Positions 34,173 to 46,165 of a stretch of DNA of 64,000 bases are shown here, one piece after another. The position numbers and the translations under genes were made by a program. Under the pieces are notes generated by a model. That model worked only from the letters and a program-made list of their open reading frames with translations. It did not search any database and was not told the DNA's origin. Each line of letters opens with the position of its first letter. Position 1 is the stretch's first letter. The DNA comes from Azadirachta indica (Eukaryota > Streptophyta > Magnoliopsida > Sapindales > Meliaceae), in NCBI GenBank assembly GCA_022749755.1, contig CM040444.1, positions 6,947,009 through 7,011,008 of the forward strand, read 5' to 3'.

Positions 34173-34901
34173 TTGAAATAGTAATATGACAATCCAAAAG
34201 TGCAAACCACATACCAAGTTAGTTAAGGCTAATAGTTCTAGTGAAGATTAAAAAAACTAGCCATTTCTAATCATTGAGACTCGAAAATTCAATTATTCAT
34301 AAATTCAATTGCCCATTATGGCATTTTCTGGCAACCAACATTGTTCATCAGCTCATTGAACAGTTCGCTCTAGTTCAATTTAGTTCTGCCCTACCATGAA
34401 CAGTAACCCGATTTTATGACAATTTTGAAATTTTTGCTTTTTAATATATTTTTAGGATTTCAAAATCATGCAATTTGTCCATTTCAGGTTTGAAAAACTT
34501 ACAACTTGACTAATAAGAAGACTTATGGCTATTTTTTACATATTTAAAACATTCACTTTAAAAGCATATAGCCATACGAATTTTCGAAAACTTTTATAAA
34601 TATTTTTTTTAAAAAAATGAATTTGAGTTTTTAAATACAAATCAATATTCAATTTTAAATATACATTACAAATAAAAAATTATTTAATCAGAGTATGTTC
34701 CATTCTTCAAATATTCTTTTTAGTTTGTTCTTGAAGATTTCAATTTCACTTTTCACAAATGCTTGATTCTTGATGATCAACTTATATTCCAATTCTTCAT
34801 GCTAAAAATATCATAACAAATACTACAAGTAGAATTTGGTTAATCAAACATATTGGTGTTTATTATCATAAAAAAAGTGACTTTTTATTCTTAGGCTAAC
34901 A
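34173..34901 (-). mobile_element. Copia LTR truncating the 3' end of CXE-C
   Basis: On the minus strand the stretch begins TGTTAGCCTAAG. It is preceded (34902-34940) by TTTGTCATTATCAAAAAGAG and GAAGAT, the standard polypurine-tract context of plant copia elements. The LTR would therefore run leftward to about 34173, exactly where CXE-C coding similarity stops. The far end is inferred from that break; a partner LTR was not identified. Confidence 0.5.
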
Positions 34902-35799
34902 ATCTTCCTCTTTTTGATAATGACAAACCATTGCTTGTCAATAAAAAACAATTTACAAATAATTCTTAAAATGGTAATTCATTATATAATTCAAAATTCA
35001 TGATCTCCTTTAATAACAGCATTTTTTTTTTTACAACTAAGAATACATTTGCGAAATTTTCGTATCTCCCTTTTTTGGCACTACACAAAATGATAGCAAA
35101 AATGCTTTTATGAAATTTGTCAATAGTATTTATCATCAAAACAATGCATTCAACAAGAGAAAAAGCAAGAGGATTTCTACATGCAGTCATCATTCCACAT
35201 TCACATACTCCTCTCCCCTATTTTCTTCTATTCATTGCCTTAACACAATATGGATAACTTAACACAATACAATGCAAATCAAAATGCACAGTAACATGAC
35301 ATTTCTCTAATATCAAACCATCAATGATTTCAGTTCCTGAGCTTACTTCTATTGATTTTTCTATGATTCATCCTCTTTTAGAGCTACTCTTTTGTCTTCC
35401 ATGATGAAATTTTATAATGAGGACTCAAAGCCTTCAATTTTTTGTCAATCAAACTTGAGCAATTTGGTAAACCGAATCTTCATGATTTAGTTAATCTTGG
35501 TTGCCCAACTTTTACTCTATTTTCTAACTAGTTACTATTCATGGAATCGAATCTTTCTACGAAGATGTTTAATTCAAGTATTGCAAAATTCTATACACCC
35601 TTAACTTGAAGGGCTCTCAACATAATTTACACCATTTTACTTAACATATTTATCCTAGAAAAAATTAGAATTTCGGCCTACTATATCTTTCAACAAGAGG
35701 AAGAAAATACTTGGTTATGGAGAATCTTTAAACGGTGATGGCCCTACAGTAAAGGAAGAATAGAAAGTAAAAATAACAAGGGAAAGAAATAGTACAAAT
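34902..35799. other. Unassigned region between two copia remnants
   Basis: The minus-strand open stretch 34966-35193 does not match copia pol. The region could be the poorly conserved 3' part of the minus-strand element or the leader of the plus-strand one. Nothing firmer can be said. Confidence 0.3.
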
Positions 35800-38700
35800 C
35801 AAAGTCTAAGTAAAAGGCCTTGAAATGGGTCCAATGTCAAAAGGAATGTCATTTCAAGATGGCTTGAGAAGAATTAGAAACATAAGGAAAACAAAAATGT
35901 GAACATAGCTACATTTTAGGTGACAATGTGGAATTTGATAAGATAGGATATAAGTCATCTAACATGTTAGTGGCTTCGAAGAAGTCTATTGAAGGTCAAT
36001 GGATCTTTAATCCTGGTTATTCATTTCACACGTGTCTAAGTAAAGAGTCTTTTGTAACCTATAATACTTGCAATGGTGGCAAAGTGTTAATGGGGAACAA
36101 CATGGCTTATTCAATTGTGGGTATAGGCTTTGTGATACTAAAGCTAGGTAATGGAACCATAAGGGAATTAGAAAAGGTTAGGTACATTTATGACCTAAAG
36201 AGGAACTTGATATCTTTAGGCATATTGGGTGAGTAGGGATGCTTGTTCAAGGCTAAGAATAGTAACCTATGGATCATAGAAGGGTTTATTATGCTAATGA
36301 ATTGACATAGAAACAATGGATTAAATGTCTTGGAAGGAAAGACAATAATTGGGGTTATTTTGGTTATAACTAGAACTAAACTTGACAAGGGTAGGTTGTG
36401 GCTCCTAAAACTGAGACACGTGAGTAGAAAAAGGCTAGAATAGCTGATTAGATGAAGCCATTTTAGAAAGATATATTTAAAACTTTGAGCTTTTATAAAT
36501 AGAGTGTGTAGGGCAAAGCTTTAAGGGTAAAGTTCAACACAGCCAAGAATAAAACTAAAGATAATTTGGATTGCATACAATCTGACTCATGGGTACCACC
36601 TCAAGTTGCATCTTTAAAAGGAGTAAGCTACTTACTGACCATGATTGATGATTATTCAAGAAAGCTCTAGGTACATGTGTTGAAGCATAAAGACCAGGTG
36701 TTTCATAGCTTTAAGAAATGGGTAACTTTGGTTAAAAAACAAAGTGAAATGAAGGTAAGAAGGCTAAGAACAAATAATGGCCTAAAATTTTGCAACTCAA
36801 GGTTTAATGGATTCTTTGAAGAGAAGGAGATAGCAAGGCATAGAATAGTAAAATTGGCTCTCAACAAAATGTTGTTGTTGAGAGAATGAATAAAAACCAT
36901 CCTTGAAAGTGTCAAATGCATGCTTTTATACTTAAAGTTTTCTAAGTCCTTCTATACATAATGTGTTGATACAGTAGCTTAACTCTTAAATAAAAGTCAA
37001 GCAATAACTTTGGGAGGGAAGACACCAAAGAAAGGCTAGTCAGGAAAACCAGCAACTTCTTAAATCTAAAGGACTTAGGAAGCTTATGTTATGCACATAT
37101 AAGACAAGGAAAGCTTAATCTAAGAGCTTGGAAATACACATTTCTTGGATACCCATTAGAAGTAAAAAGGTGTAAACTTTGGTGCCCAAGACTAAACAAA
37201 TTTACAGTTAATGGGGAACGTTTAATGAATGTGTGATACTAAAGAATAAAGTACTGGAAGAGAGAAGAATTTTTACCAAGGCACCCAAAACTAACTGAGC
37301 ATAGAGAGAATTCAGTTTAAAGTAAAACCATTTGGAAACCTTAACATGGTAGGGAATACAAGAAGCAGATCTAGAAATAGGTGAGGAACTAAACGCGCTA
37401 GAGTAAACAGATCATAACTTGTATCTACTTACAAGAGATTGAGAAAGAAGAATAATCAGACTACCGAATCGATAAGGCTATGTTAGTTTGATTGCATATA
37501 CATTTTGTGTTATATAAGAATACGTTGAACTTGAGCCCAAAACTTACAAAAAGGCAATGAAAGTAAACAAAAAGAAAATTGGAAGGCTACTGTGGATGGT
37601 GAAATTCATTCATTGATGAAAAACTAGACCTGGGTTATATTTCTAATTCCTTTATGCAGAAGGGTTGATGGCTACAAATAGATCTTCAAGTTGAAGGAAA
37701 AAATTCCAAGAGCTGAGGCGAAAAGATTCAAAGCCAGGTTAACAGCAAAGAAATTCACTTAGAAGAAAGGCAAAGACTACATTGAGATTTTCTCACTTAT
37801 AGTGAAGCACACGTCCATAAGAGTTCTCTTAACATTGGTTGCTACACAAAGCCTCGAGTCGGATTAGATGGATGCCAAAATGGCTTTTTTGCATGGTGAG
37901 TTGGAAGAGCAAATTGTGATGTCATAATTTGAAGGTTAAGAAGTGCCTAGAAAAGAAGATTAGGTATATTTGCATAAAAGTTCCCTATATGGCTTTAAAC
38001 AATCTTCTAAATAGTGGTATAAAAGTTTTGATGACTTTATAACCTCAAAGGGATTCAAAAGAAGCAAATATTATACTAATCTTCATCACAGAGAGGTAAA
38101 TTGGCTTAGCACAATATATATACTTCTATATTTAGATGATACACTAATTGCAAGTAAAGATAGAGTTAAGATCAATAAGTAAAAACGTCAACATAGGAAT
38201 GAATTTGAGATGAAGGATTTTAGAATAGCTAAGAAGATTCTTGATATTGAAATTATTAGGGATACGAATCATAAGAATCTTAGAAAGTTGTCTCTTAGAC
38301 AATACTGAAGAAGTTTGGAGTGCGAAATGCTAAACTCATGTTAACTTTTTTGGCAAACTATTTCAAATTATCAAGTGATAAGGATAATGCTCAAATGGTC
38401 AAAATACCATATACTACTGCTATTAAGAGCATTATGTATATAATGGTATGTACCACACCTAATTTGGCTTATGTAATGAATGTTATAAGACCTAATTTGA
38501 CTTATGGCAAACCTTGCAAATATTACATTGGAAAGTAGTCAAATAAGTGCTAAAGTATCTTGAAGGGAATCTGAGGTGGGCTTAGTGTACAGAGGACTAG
38601 ATCAGAAATTAAAGTAAGTCAAAAGACATGTAGATTTTGACTTTGTAAAAGACCTAAACAGAAAGAGATTCCTATCAGCATAATTGTTCACTATTTCGAG

Positions 38701-40152
38701 GTGCTTAGTGAGCTGGTAATCCTCTCTTAAGCATTTTATGGTGCTTTCCATAATAGAGTTAGAGTATATAGCTGCGAATTAGGCTTTCAAAAAGGCAAAG
38801 TGGCATCGTGGGTTGGTGACTAAGCTGGGTCTGAAGCAAGAGTCTGTGTATGTGTTCTGTGATAGCCAAAGTGCTATATACTTAGGTAAAAGTCAAGTGC
38901 ATCATGAAAGAGCTAGACATATTGATGTTGTTAGAATTAAAATTAGACTTATTAGTCTTTTTCTAGTTTGTTAAGGATTCCTAAGTTTATGAGGATTCCT
39001 AAGCTAATAAGGATTCTTAGTTTGCGTTGCTTTATTATTTCAGCCTATATAAAGGCATGTCTATTTACTTAGTTTATAATTCAAGAGAGTTTAATATAAT
39101 TTTATTTTATTTAACGTGGTATTAGAGCAAGTTCAATCTTAGATTTAAGAGTCATATAAGAAAATATTTTATACCGACGATATATTACCCTATAAGGTAG
39201 TTACTAAGCATGATTCTATTTTCTAGCCAAAAAAAATTCTAGAAACTTGAGAGTTTTCTACCAAAAAAAATATTCAAAAACCTTTAAAAAAAACCACAGA
39301 GAGAGAAAGAAAGAAAAAGTTTAGGAACCCTAATCCAGTTAGGGTACTGTTGATGGACATTATTTAGACAACTATTCATAAATGTTGTTTACCAGGCTGT
39401 AGCAAAGTAATGTTCACAAGTCCCTTGTTCTTGATATGGTTGCTCGTTCGTCTATTACTACTCATCTATAAAAGGCACTCCTCGCCTACTGAAAGGCACT
39501 ATCAATATTCTTTGCTTATAAAAAGGTACTATTAATATTCTTCGCCTAAAAAAAGTCACAGTCAGTATATCTCGTCTAAAGAAAAGGTACAATAAACTAT
39601 TTCTCGCCTCTTAGAAAGCACAAAATCGCCTCTTAAAGGCACGAGCGGTTTTCTTATATTTTTCAATGTTTTGGGATTTTTTTCTAATCGTATTAGCTTC
39701 CAAACTCAAGCTTGTTTTATTATCTTGAGTTTGAGGGGGAGTTTTAAAATTAAAATTAAACTTATTTGTCTTTTCTTAGTTTGTTAAGGGTTCCTCAGTA
39801 GATGAGGACTCTTGAGTTAATAAAGATTCTTAGTTTATGTTGTTTTATTATTTCAACCTATATAAACGCATGCTTATGTGCTTAGTTTATAATTCAAGAG
39901 AGTCTAATATAATTTTATTTTCTTCAACAGATGTAAGACTTTATTTTATAAGAGATGACATAGCATCAGGGTCAGTAAAATGGAGAAGATTCACACTGAA
40001 GAGAACCCAAATAGCATCTTACAAATTCTATATGAACAATCAAATTTAACCACTACTTAGACTTGTTTGGTATGGGAACAAAGTAGATAATAGCTAAGAA
40101 AGTAAAGGTAGCTATAAGGAAAGGGATTTATGAATCAAGGTGGAGAATTTTT
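35800..40152 (+). mobile_element. Degenerate Ty1/copia element (gag end to RNase H) carrying a nested TRIM
   Basis: Copia domains follow in order on the plus strand with many stops. They are a worn zinc-knuckle-like patch (about 35830-35870); protease/pre-integrase (IFNPGYSFHTC, VLMGNNMAYSIVGIG, VRYIYDLKRNLISLG, 35928-36236); LLKLRHVSRKRLE (36400); integrase (YLLTMIDDYSRK at 36630, VRRLRTNNGLKFC with Asp changed to Asn); and reverse transcriptase (VLLTLVATQS, MDAKMAFLHGELEEQI, LLYLDDTLIAS at about 38130). RNase H (CDSQSAIYLGK at 38860, HERARHIDV) resumes after the TRIM at 39930 as RLYFIRDDIASGSVKW, then KIHTEENP. A polypurine tract AAGGTGGAGAATTTTT ends at 40152. Confidence 0.88.
38929..39929 (+). 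mobile_element. TRIM mini-retrotransposon, copy 2, nested in copia RNase H
   Basis: Two 188-bp LTRs (38929-39116 and 39742-39929), the first starting TGTTAGAATTAAAATTAG and the second ending TTTTCTTCAACA. The primer-binding-like TGGTATTAGAGC begins at 39117, and a purine tract GAGGGGGAG ends at 39741. The target duplication GATGT is perfect (38924-38928 and 39930-39934), and the interrupted copia RNase H reading resumes directly after it. The interior has no gag or pol. It carries the same AAAGGCACTATCAATATTC-type repeats (39462-39615) and TTGAGTTTGAGG end as copy 1. Total 1001 bp. Confidence 0.93.
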
Positions 40153-40460
40153 TGTTATGATTCAAAAATCAACAATATCTAAGCTAAGTCTGAGATCAGG
40201 TTCAAGATTGATCTGCATAAAACTCATTAGAACAGATGACCTCAAAACAATAGATTATATTGTGTGTTCTTGATTTGTTTGTGGTTTGATTTCATGTTAT
40301 CATTACTTAATTCTTGTTATTCATTATTTTTTAGTTACATTTGATTGTTAAACCTAGATTGATTGGTTAAAGTGGAGTCTCAATTTGGGTTTGTTCAATT
40401 CGCTGCACAAAATTCACACTTCATAGCTCAATGTGTCTTGAAACCTTTGAAATATTTTGA
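40153..40460 (+). mobile_element. Start of the copia 3' LTR
   Basis: TGTTATGATTCAAAAATC follows the polypurine tract of the copia at 35800-40152, which marks the LTR start. The LTR end was not found because no 5' partner was recognised. The stretch is non-coding. Confidence 0.5.
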
Positions 40461-40511
40461 ACATTGATTTGGGAGTCAGCTTACATAATGCTTGTTACTT
40501 TATTGATTGGT

Positions 40512-40655
40512 TTTTGGGTGTACGTTGCTTTAATTTGTTCATTTTACTTTATTGATCAATTTTCGGTGTACGTTGCTTTAATTTGTTCATGTTATTTTAT
40601 TGATCGATTTTTAGTGTATGTTGCTTCAATTTGCACAATATATGTTACTTAGTAA
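40512..40655 (+). repeat. Three-copy 48-bp tandem repeat
   Basis: GTGTACGTTGCTTTAATTTG recurs at 48-bp spacing (TACG/TATG at 40521, 40569 and 40617). Because 48 is a multiple of three, an open stretch at 40464-40652 shows a repeated 16-residue pattern (YVALICS-YFID). It is probably not a real protein. Confidence 0.75.
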
Positions 40656-40974
40656 GTAGATTTGATTTTTGTCATAGTCATATGGTCTTTTGCAAATTCT
40701 AGTTTGTCTTTGTTAATTTCCTAATTTTTATTCATATTTTTTAAATATTTAATCAACTTGTTATTGTAGAGATACGTATAATGTTTTGGGTATGGGTATT
40801 TTTTTATTTATGTACTAATGAGTTCGGTGCATGTTAATTTTCTCACTCAAAGATGCAAATTTTTTATTGACTAACAGACAACAATGTTTTTATAATTACT
40901 CTTTCAATTTAAATAACATTAATACTACATCAAATACATAACTATCATTCGCTGAGGGTATGCAACATATGTCA

Positions 40975-42165
40975 ATGCACAATTTGTCAATGCAAACTAT
41001 GAAAAAGAATCCAACCACAGACTACTGCATCAATAGTCTAAAAACCAAGCTCTTACCAGAAGATGAACAATATTGATGCACGAAGCTTAAAAAAAAAAAA
41101 AAGAAATAATGTTGAAAAAACGTGGGTCCTTAGTGTTTTTGCGCATGAAAAAAAAAATGACATGAATTTTATGGTGTTACAGTAATTAAGCATTTGAAGG
41201 ATGCCAAGAGAATACAAGGGACCAGAAGCCTCACAGAATGCAGTTCATGAATTTAATTCTCATTTTTTATGTCTTAAGGTCCAACGATGACAAGGTGAAG
41301 ATACTTCCATTTTAAATACTTTGGCATAAAGAAGGCTAAATCTGATATTGATATATTTGTCTATTTATTTCTAGTATAACGCACACCAAAATCATACATA
41401 TAATATACAGCCGTTTTTCAAATAGCACTATGGAAAACAGGTCTGCACACAATTTGCTAATTCAAACTATGAAAAAAAATGCAACCACATACCATTGCAT
41501 CAATACTCCAAAGTGCAAGCTCTTCGTAGAAGATGAACAATATTGATGCGCCGAAGTATGGAGAAAGAAAAACACGTGGTTCCTTAATATTTTTGTGTAT
41601 GAAAAAGAGATACAAATTTTATGGTGTTGCAGCAATTAAGCATTTGGAGGATATCAGGGAGAATAAGGGACAAGAAGCCTCAAATGATGCAGTTCACAAA
41701 TTTATTTCTCATTTTTTTCTCTTAAGGTCAAACAATGACAAGACAAAGATGCTTCTATTTAAATTTATATATAATAATCAAAATTAGACATCATTATTGT
41801 TGTTTAATTTATGATCTGGTATATATATCAAAGATGCTTATACGTTTTATGGAAACGATAAATTTCTTTTTAAATACTTTGGCATAAGGAAGGCTAAATC
41901 TAATATTGGTGTATTTGGCTATTTATTTCTATTATAACGCACATTAACATCATACAAATAATATAAAACCGAATTTTATAGAGATGCAGTAGTTAAGCAT
42001 TTGGAGGACGTCGAAGAGAATAAGTGTTCAGAAGCCTCATGTGATGTAGTTTACAAATTTAATTCTCATTTTTTTTATGTCTTAAGGTCAAATCGTGAGA
42101 AGATAAAGATGATTCCATTTTAATTTATATATATCAGTTCAAATTAGACATCATTATTATTATTT
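40975..42165 (+). repeat. Triplicated unit of unknown identity with a partial reading frame
   Basis: Three direct copies share AACTATGAAAAA-AATCCAACCAC, AGAAGATGAACAATATTGATG, GTGTTGCAGCAATTAAGCATTTGGAGGA, CTCATTTTTT-TCTTAAGGTC and TACTTTGGCATAA-GAAGGCTAAATCT boxes. Copies begin near 40978 and 41446; the third (from about 41880) lacks the first part. The CATTTG-AGGA box lies at 41191, 41641 and 41999. Copy 2 has an 84-codon open frame (41533-41787) whose peptide has no family I recognise; copies 1 and 3 are broken in the same region. It may be a pseudogene exon or a transposon internal repeat. Confidence 0.6.
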
Positions 42166-42186
42166 GATTTATGATCTATGATCAAG

Positions 42187-42220
42187 TATATATCTATATA
42201 TATATATGTGTGTGTGTGTG
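42187..42220. repeat. TA/TG microsatellite
   Basis: A compound TA then TG dinucleotide run following the triplicated unit. Confidence 0.9.
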
Positions 42221-42239
42221 AGACAGGATTAGCAATTAC

Positions 42240-42431
42240 ATTTTTTTATACAAAAACTTACATCAATTGTAAATTATTAGAAATAAACATATTTAATAGT
42301 TGAGATTACATTCGACCATATAATTAATGCATTTATAATTAACGCATGTCTTAAATATAATCTTAACTGTTGAATGTGGTTGTATCCAACGGTTTATAAT
42401 TGATGTAAAATTTTGTGTATAAAAAAAAAAA
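42240..42431. mobile_element. Small foldback MITE
   Basis: The left arm TTTTTTATACAAAAACTTAC, ATCAATTGTAAA and the right arm read in reverse TTTTTTATACACAAAATTTT, ACATCAATTATAAA are inverted copies. Inner arms TAGTTGAGATTACATTCGACC and its counterpart (TGAATGTGG, AATCTTAACTG) also pair, so almost the whole 190 bp can fold. A clear target duplication was not identified. Confidence 0.6.
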
Positions 42432-43436
42432 GGCAGCAAAGAATAAATATACAATTAAATTTTGTGTAAAATTTTCAATATACAATTAAATCAGCAAAGA
42501 ATAAATAAACCTTAATATTTCTTCAGATTAAATGCAATATCCAAAATTCTTTCGATCTTTCCAATAATCTAAGCTCATTCAAAAATCTCTATTATCTCAC
42601 AATTTAAAAACTTCAATCAACTATAAAATATTAATGAGAAGAGATGAGTTGTCAACTCAGTAAATAAATTTGTACATAACATTTATGATTTATTAAACGC
42701 TTATATTTATACATAAATCATTATTTGAAAAATATGTAAGCATAATTATAAACATCTATTTAATTCAATTATTTTATCTCATGTAATGTAGGAAGCATTT
42801 GGAAGTTCAATAATCAGTCAATAACAGAACAGCAATAATCGTAACATAATGGTAACATAATTGTATCCATGGATAACAAACGAAAACATTGAACACAAAG
42901 ATATTTTTATGAACAAATATTTGGTAAAATTTCATTTATGTTTTTTTATAGAACATTTAATGATTAGAAACAAATAACAAATCTTTTGTAGACAATTTAA
43001 AAATTTAGAAAAGTATAATTTCATTAAGACCATATTTCATGAAATCACACACATGCTTACACACAAGTTTCCATAACCAAAACACTAAGTACTTCTATGT
43101 TTAACCAAGGCTTAACCAATCCTTTAGGAATGAATAGAAACCCAGAATTCTAAAAGATCAATAATAATAATAAAAGATTTTGTAGAGTCTAGAAGTTGAA
43201 AGAAGCAAACACAGTGAAGGGAATGGAAGTGCTGGCTTCTATTTCTAGACAAAAGTTTGCATCTAAAAACCAAAATTTCTATCATTCTTGAATTCAAAAC
43301 TTAAAATTTAAAATCAAACAAATAAAATCCTAATCCCTTAATCTTTAATCCTTAAACTTAATCTTTCATCTTTATTTACAAAACCTACTGACTAATCGAT
43401 TATGCACAATTTCAAGATTTTTACTACATGTGACGA
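42432..43436. other. Gene-free AT-rich region
   Basis: A short direct duplication of CAGCAAAGAATAAATA-like sequence lies at 42433-42512. Nothing else recognised. Confidence 0.35.
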
Positions 43437-45240
43437 CTTTTGAGATTCTTAAAAAAACAATTGCATATAAAAAGGTTTCCATTGTTTTTGGAAGCGCGCC
43501 AACTGAGCAGAACAAGAGACCATTTGGCAAACAAATTGCTTCCAAGTAACTGGTTGAATAAGACATACCATTTACAAGCTAAAATAGAATACAATTATCC
43601 CAACACAACAACAATGGGACACAAAGAAATAAAATCAGTGCGTTGAAATTGATAAAAAAGTTTAATCTTGCCAATATTTAGTTCACAAACAATCAACAAA
43701 TTGTTAATGCATGATTTGAGTGCTTTCTACTACTTGGGATGTACTTAACAATTTTTTGCTTGTTTGTGAACTAAATGTTAGCATGATTAAATTCTTTTAC
43801 AAATATTTGAACTTTGATTTTGTCTTTTAGGATCCCACGGTTGTTGTATTTGGATAGTTCTCTTCGATTTTAGCTCCCAAAAGTATGCATTTATTGAATC
43901 CGTCAACAGGAAACAATTTGTATGCCAACGATCCCTCATTTTCCTGGGTATGTAGACCACAAAAATTGAAGGAAAGCTTTTTATATGCAGTTATCTTTTT
44001 TTAAGATCTTGGAAAGTGATTTTATACATGACTTTTTTTAATTGTATTCCATCATTTTTCATGGTCCACCAACTAGCAGACAAATTGATTTCAAGTGACT
44101 ATTTCAAAAAATGCATACCTTTTCACAGGCTAAAATAGAAGATCAATGTAAGAGAAGTATCACAACACGATGACCATGGGACCGTAAAATTGACTAAAAA
44201 GTTTAATCACGCTAGCATTTAGTCCACAAAAAACAACCAAAAAATTGTTAATGCACGATTTACATGATTTGTAATATTTAGGATGTATTTAACAACAGGA
44301 TAATGACTGATGGACCCCTATTTTTGAAATTACATGTCAAGTATCCATCCAAATTAAAGGCATTTCTCAGTGAAACCCCCTGCTTTAGATTTTCAGTCAT
44401 TTTTCACTGTTGATCACTTTAAAATAACAAAAATACCCTCGTTCACAAGTAAATTTACATAGTTATTCTTAATTCTCAACTCTTTTGAAAAGGAATTATA
44501 AAATATAAAAAATTATAAACACAATATTCCAAAATAAAATATAATTAATATATTTTGAAAATCAAAACAATTAAAATAAAAATTAAAATGAAAAATTAAC
44601 ATTATTTTTGTTGTATCTAAATTTGCTTTTAAGTAACTAAGAGTTAGAAATATTTATGTAAATTTATTTGTGAGCAAGGGTATTTATATCATTTTATATT
44701 GATCAAAAGTGAATAGTAACAAAAATCTAACAAAGAGGCCTTATTGGCAAATAATTTCACTTTGGGTGGGTATTTGACATTTAGTTTTAAAAATGGAGTC
44801 CGATTGTCATTATCGCTTTAACAATTTGTTGGTTGTTTGTGCATGAAATGTGGCATGAACAAAATTTTTTATTGATTTTGGAACATTGATTTCGTCTTTT
44901 AAGTTCTGCAATTGTTATACGTAAATAATTCTCTTCGATTTTAATTTGCAAAAGTTATGCATTTACTGAACTCGTTACTTGGAAAAAATTTGTATGGTAG
45001 CGGTCCTTCGTTTAGTGGGCCACAAAAAAAATGAAGGAAACTTTTTTATATGTATGCCTTTTTTAGAAAGAAAATATTTATTATTTGCATATAAAAAATT
45101 TATTAAAAACCATTCGTTATTTGCAACTTGAGTTTATTTGTCTGGGGCACATGCATATAAAAAGATCCATTAAAAAAATTCGTTATTTGCAAACTTGAGT
45201 TTATATATATGGGGCATATGAATCTTAAGCATAGAGTTTG
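43437..45240. repeat. Alternating head-to-head array upstream of CXE-D (copy of 5830-7040)
   Basis: The same monomers and landmarks as at 5320-6830 recur. The left edge lies in a Y-type palindrome. Then come an X centre near 43725, a Y centre near 44030, an X centre split by the MITE at 44296-44816 (continuing at 44825), and a Y-type half near 45060. The duplicated TTATTTGCAAACTTGAG block follows at 45090-45225. More of the array survives around the MITE here than upstream of CXE-B. Confidence 0.75.
44296..44816. mobile_element. 521-bp MITE with 8-bp target duplication (hAT-like)
   Basis: Terminal inverted repeats of about 55 bp: left CAGGATAATGACTGATGGAC, right in reverse GCGATAATGACAATCGGAC, both continuing through ATGTCAA-TA-CCA-CCAAA. 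Perfect 8-bp direct repeats TTTAACAA flank it (44288-44295 and 44817-44824), and removing one repeat plus the element restores the palindromic host sequence. The size of the target duplication suggests hAT; no transposase is present. Confidence 0.85.
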
Positions 45241-46165
45241 CGAGCTAGCCTGTTTATGACAATTTTCAATAACGAAATGTACATTGACACACGTAATTTT
45301 TGGTCTCTTTTCTTGCAATATTAAAATTAAAAGCATATGTTTATGAACAACTTACTCGTTGGTCTCTTCTCCTATTTTGCTAGTTTAGTGATTCGAAGGT
45401 TGTCTTCATTTGGGAAGGTAAGCGGGAATATTGATGCAACAGTTTGTGGATGAATTATTTTTGACATTTCACATTAAGAAATTATGTATTGACATGTGGC
45501 AAGTGACAGTTTCTTGTTTGATGTAACATCAGTGTTATTTAAATTGAAAGAGCTTTATATTATATGTACGTTGTTGATGTGTGTTATGTTAGAAATAAAT
45601 TAACAAATATACCAATAATAGATTTATCATTATCTATGTTAAAATATTTAACTAACACTGTTATGGTTTGTGTACCACTACAATAAAACATATAATTGAT
45701 ATTAGATATCTACTAGATCATAAATTAAACAACAATAATGAGGTCAAATTTTGATTAGTTATAAATTAAAATGGAATCATCTTCTTCTTCTCATGGCTCA
45801 GCTTTGAGACAAAAAGAAAAAAGATTAAATTTATCAATCACATCACATGAGGGATCTTATCCCTTATTCTCCTAGGCCTCCTCCAACCGTCTAATTACTT
45901 AAGCATCATAAAATTTATATCACGTTTTTCATGCACAAAACACCAAGGCACCACATTTTTTCAATTTTTCTTTCTTTTTTTTTTTTTCAATTGTTAGTGC
46001 ATTAATATTGTTTTTTGAGAAGTGCTTTAACCTTGGACTGTGTGTGTGTATATATATGTATATGTGTATATATATATATATATATTTATTCATATACTAC
46101 CTTAAAAAACTAAAGGTAAATCAGCTTAAGCTTCTTAAGCAATATTGTTCATCAATTGATACAAT
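45241..46165. other. Proximal upstream region of CXE-D with expanded microsatellite
   Basis: It aligns with 7061-7935 upstream of CXE-B. It differs mainly by a small insertion near 45560 and by the dinucleotide run at 46039-46086, where the CXE-B copy has only a short GTGTGTGAATATGTATATATAC. Confidence 0.6.
46039..46086. repeat. TG/TA microsatellite in the CXE-D promoter
   Basis: A compound run of TG, TA, TATG and TA units ends 79 bases upstream of the CXE-D start codon, at the position of the putative CXE-B TATA box. Confidence 0.9.
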
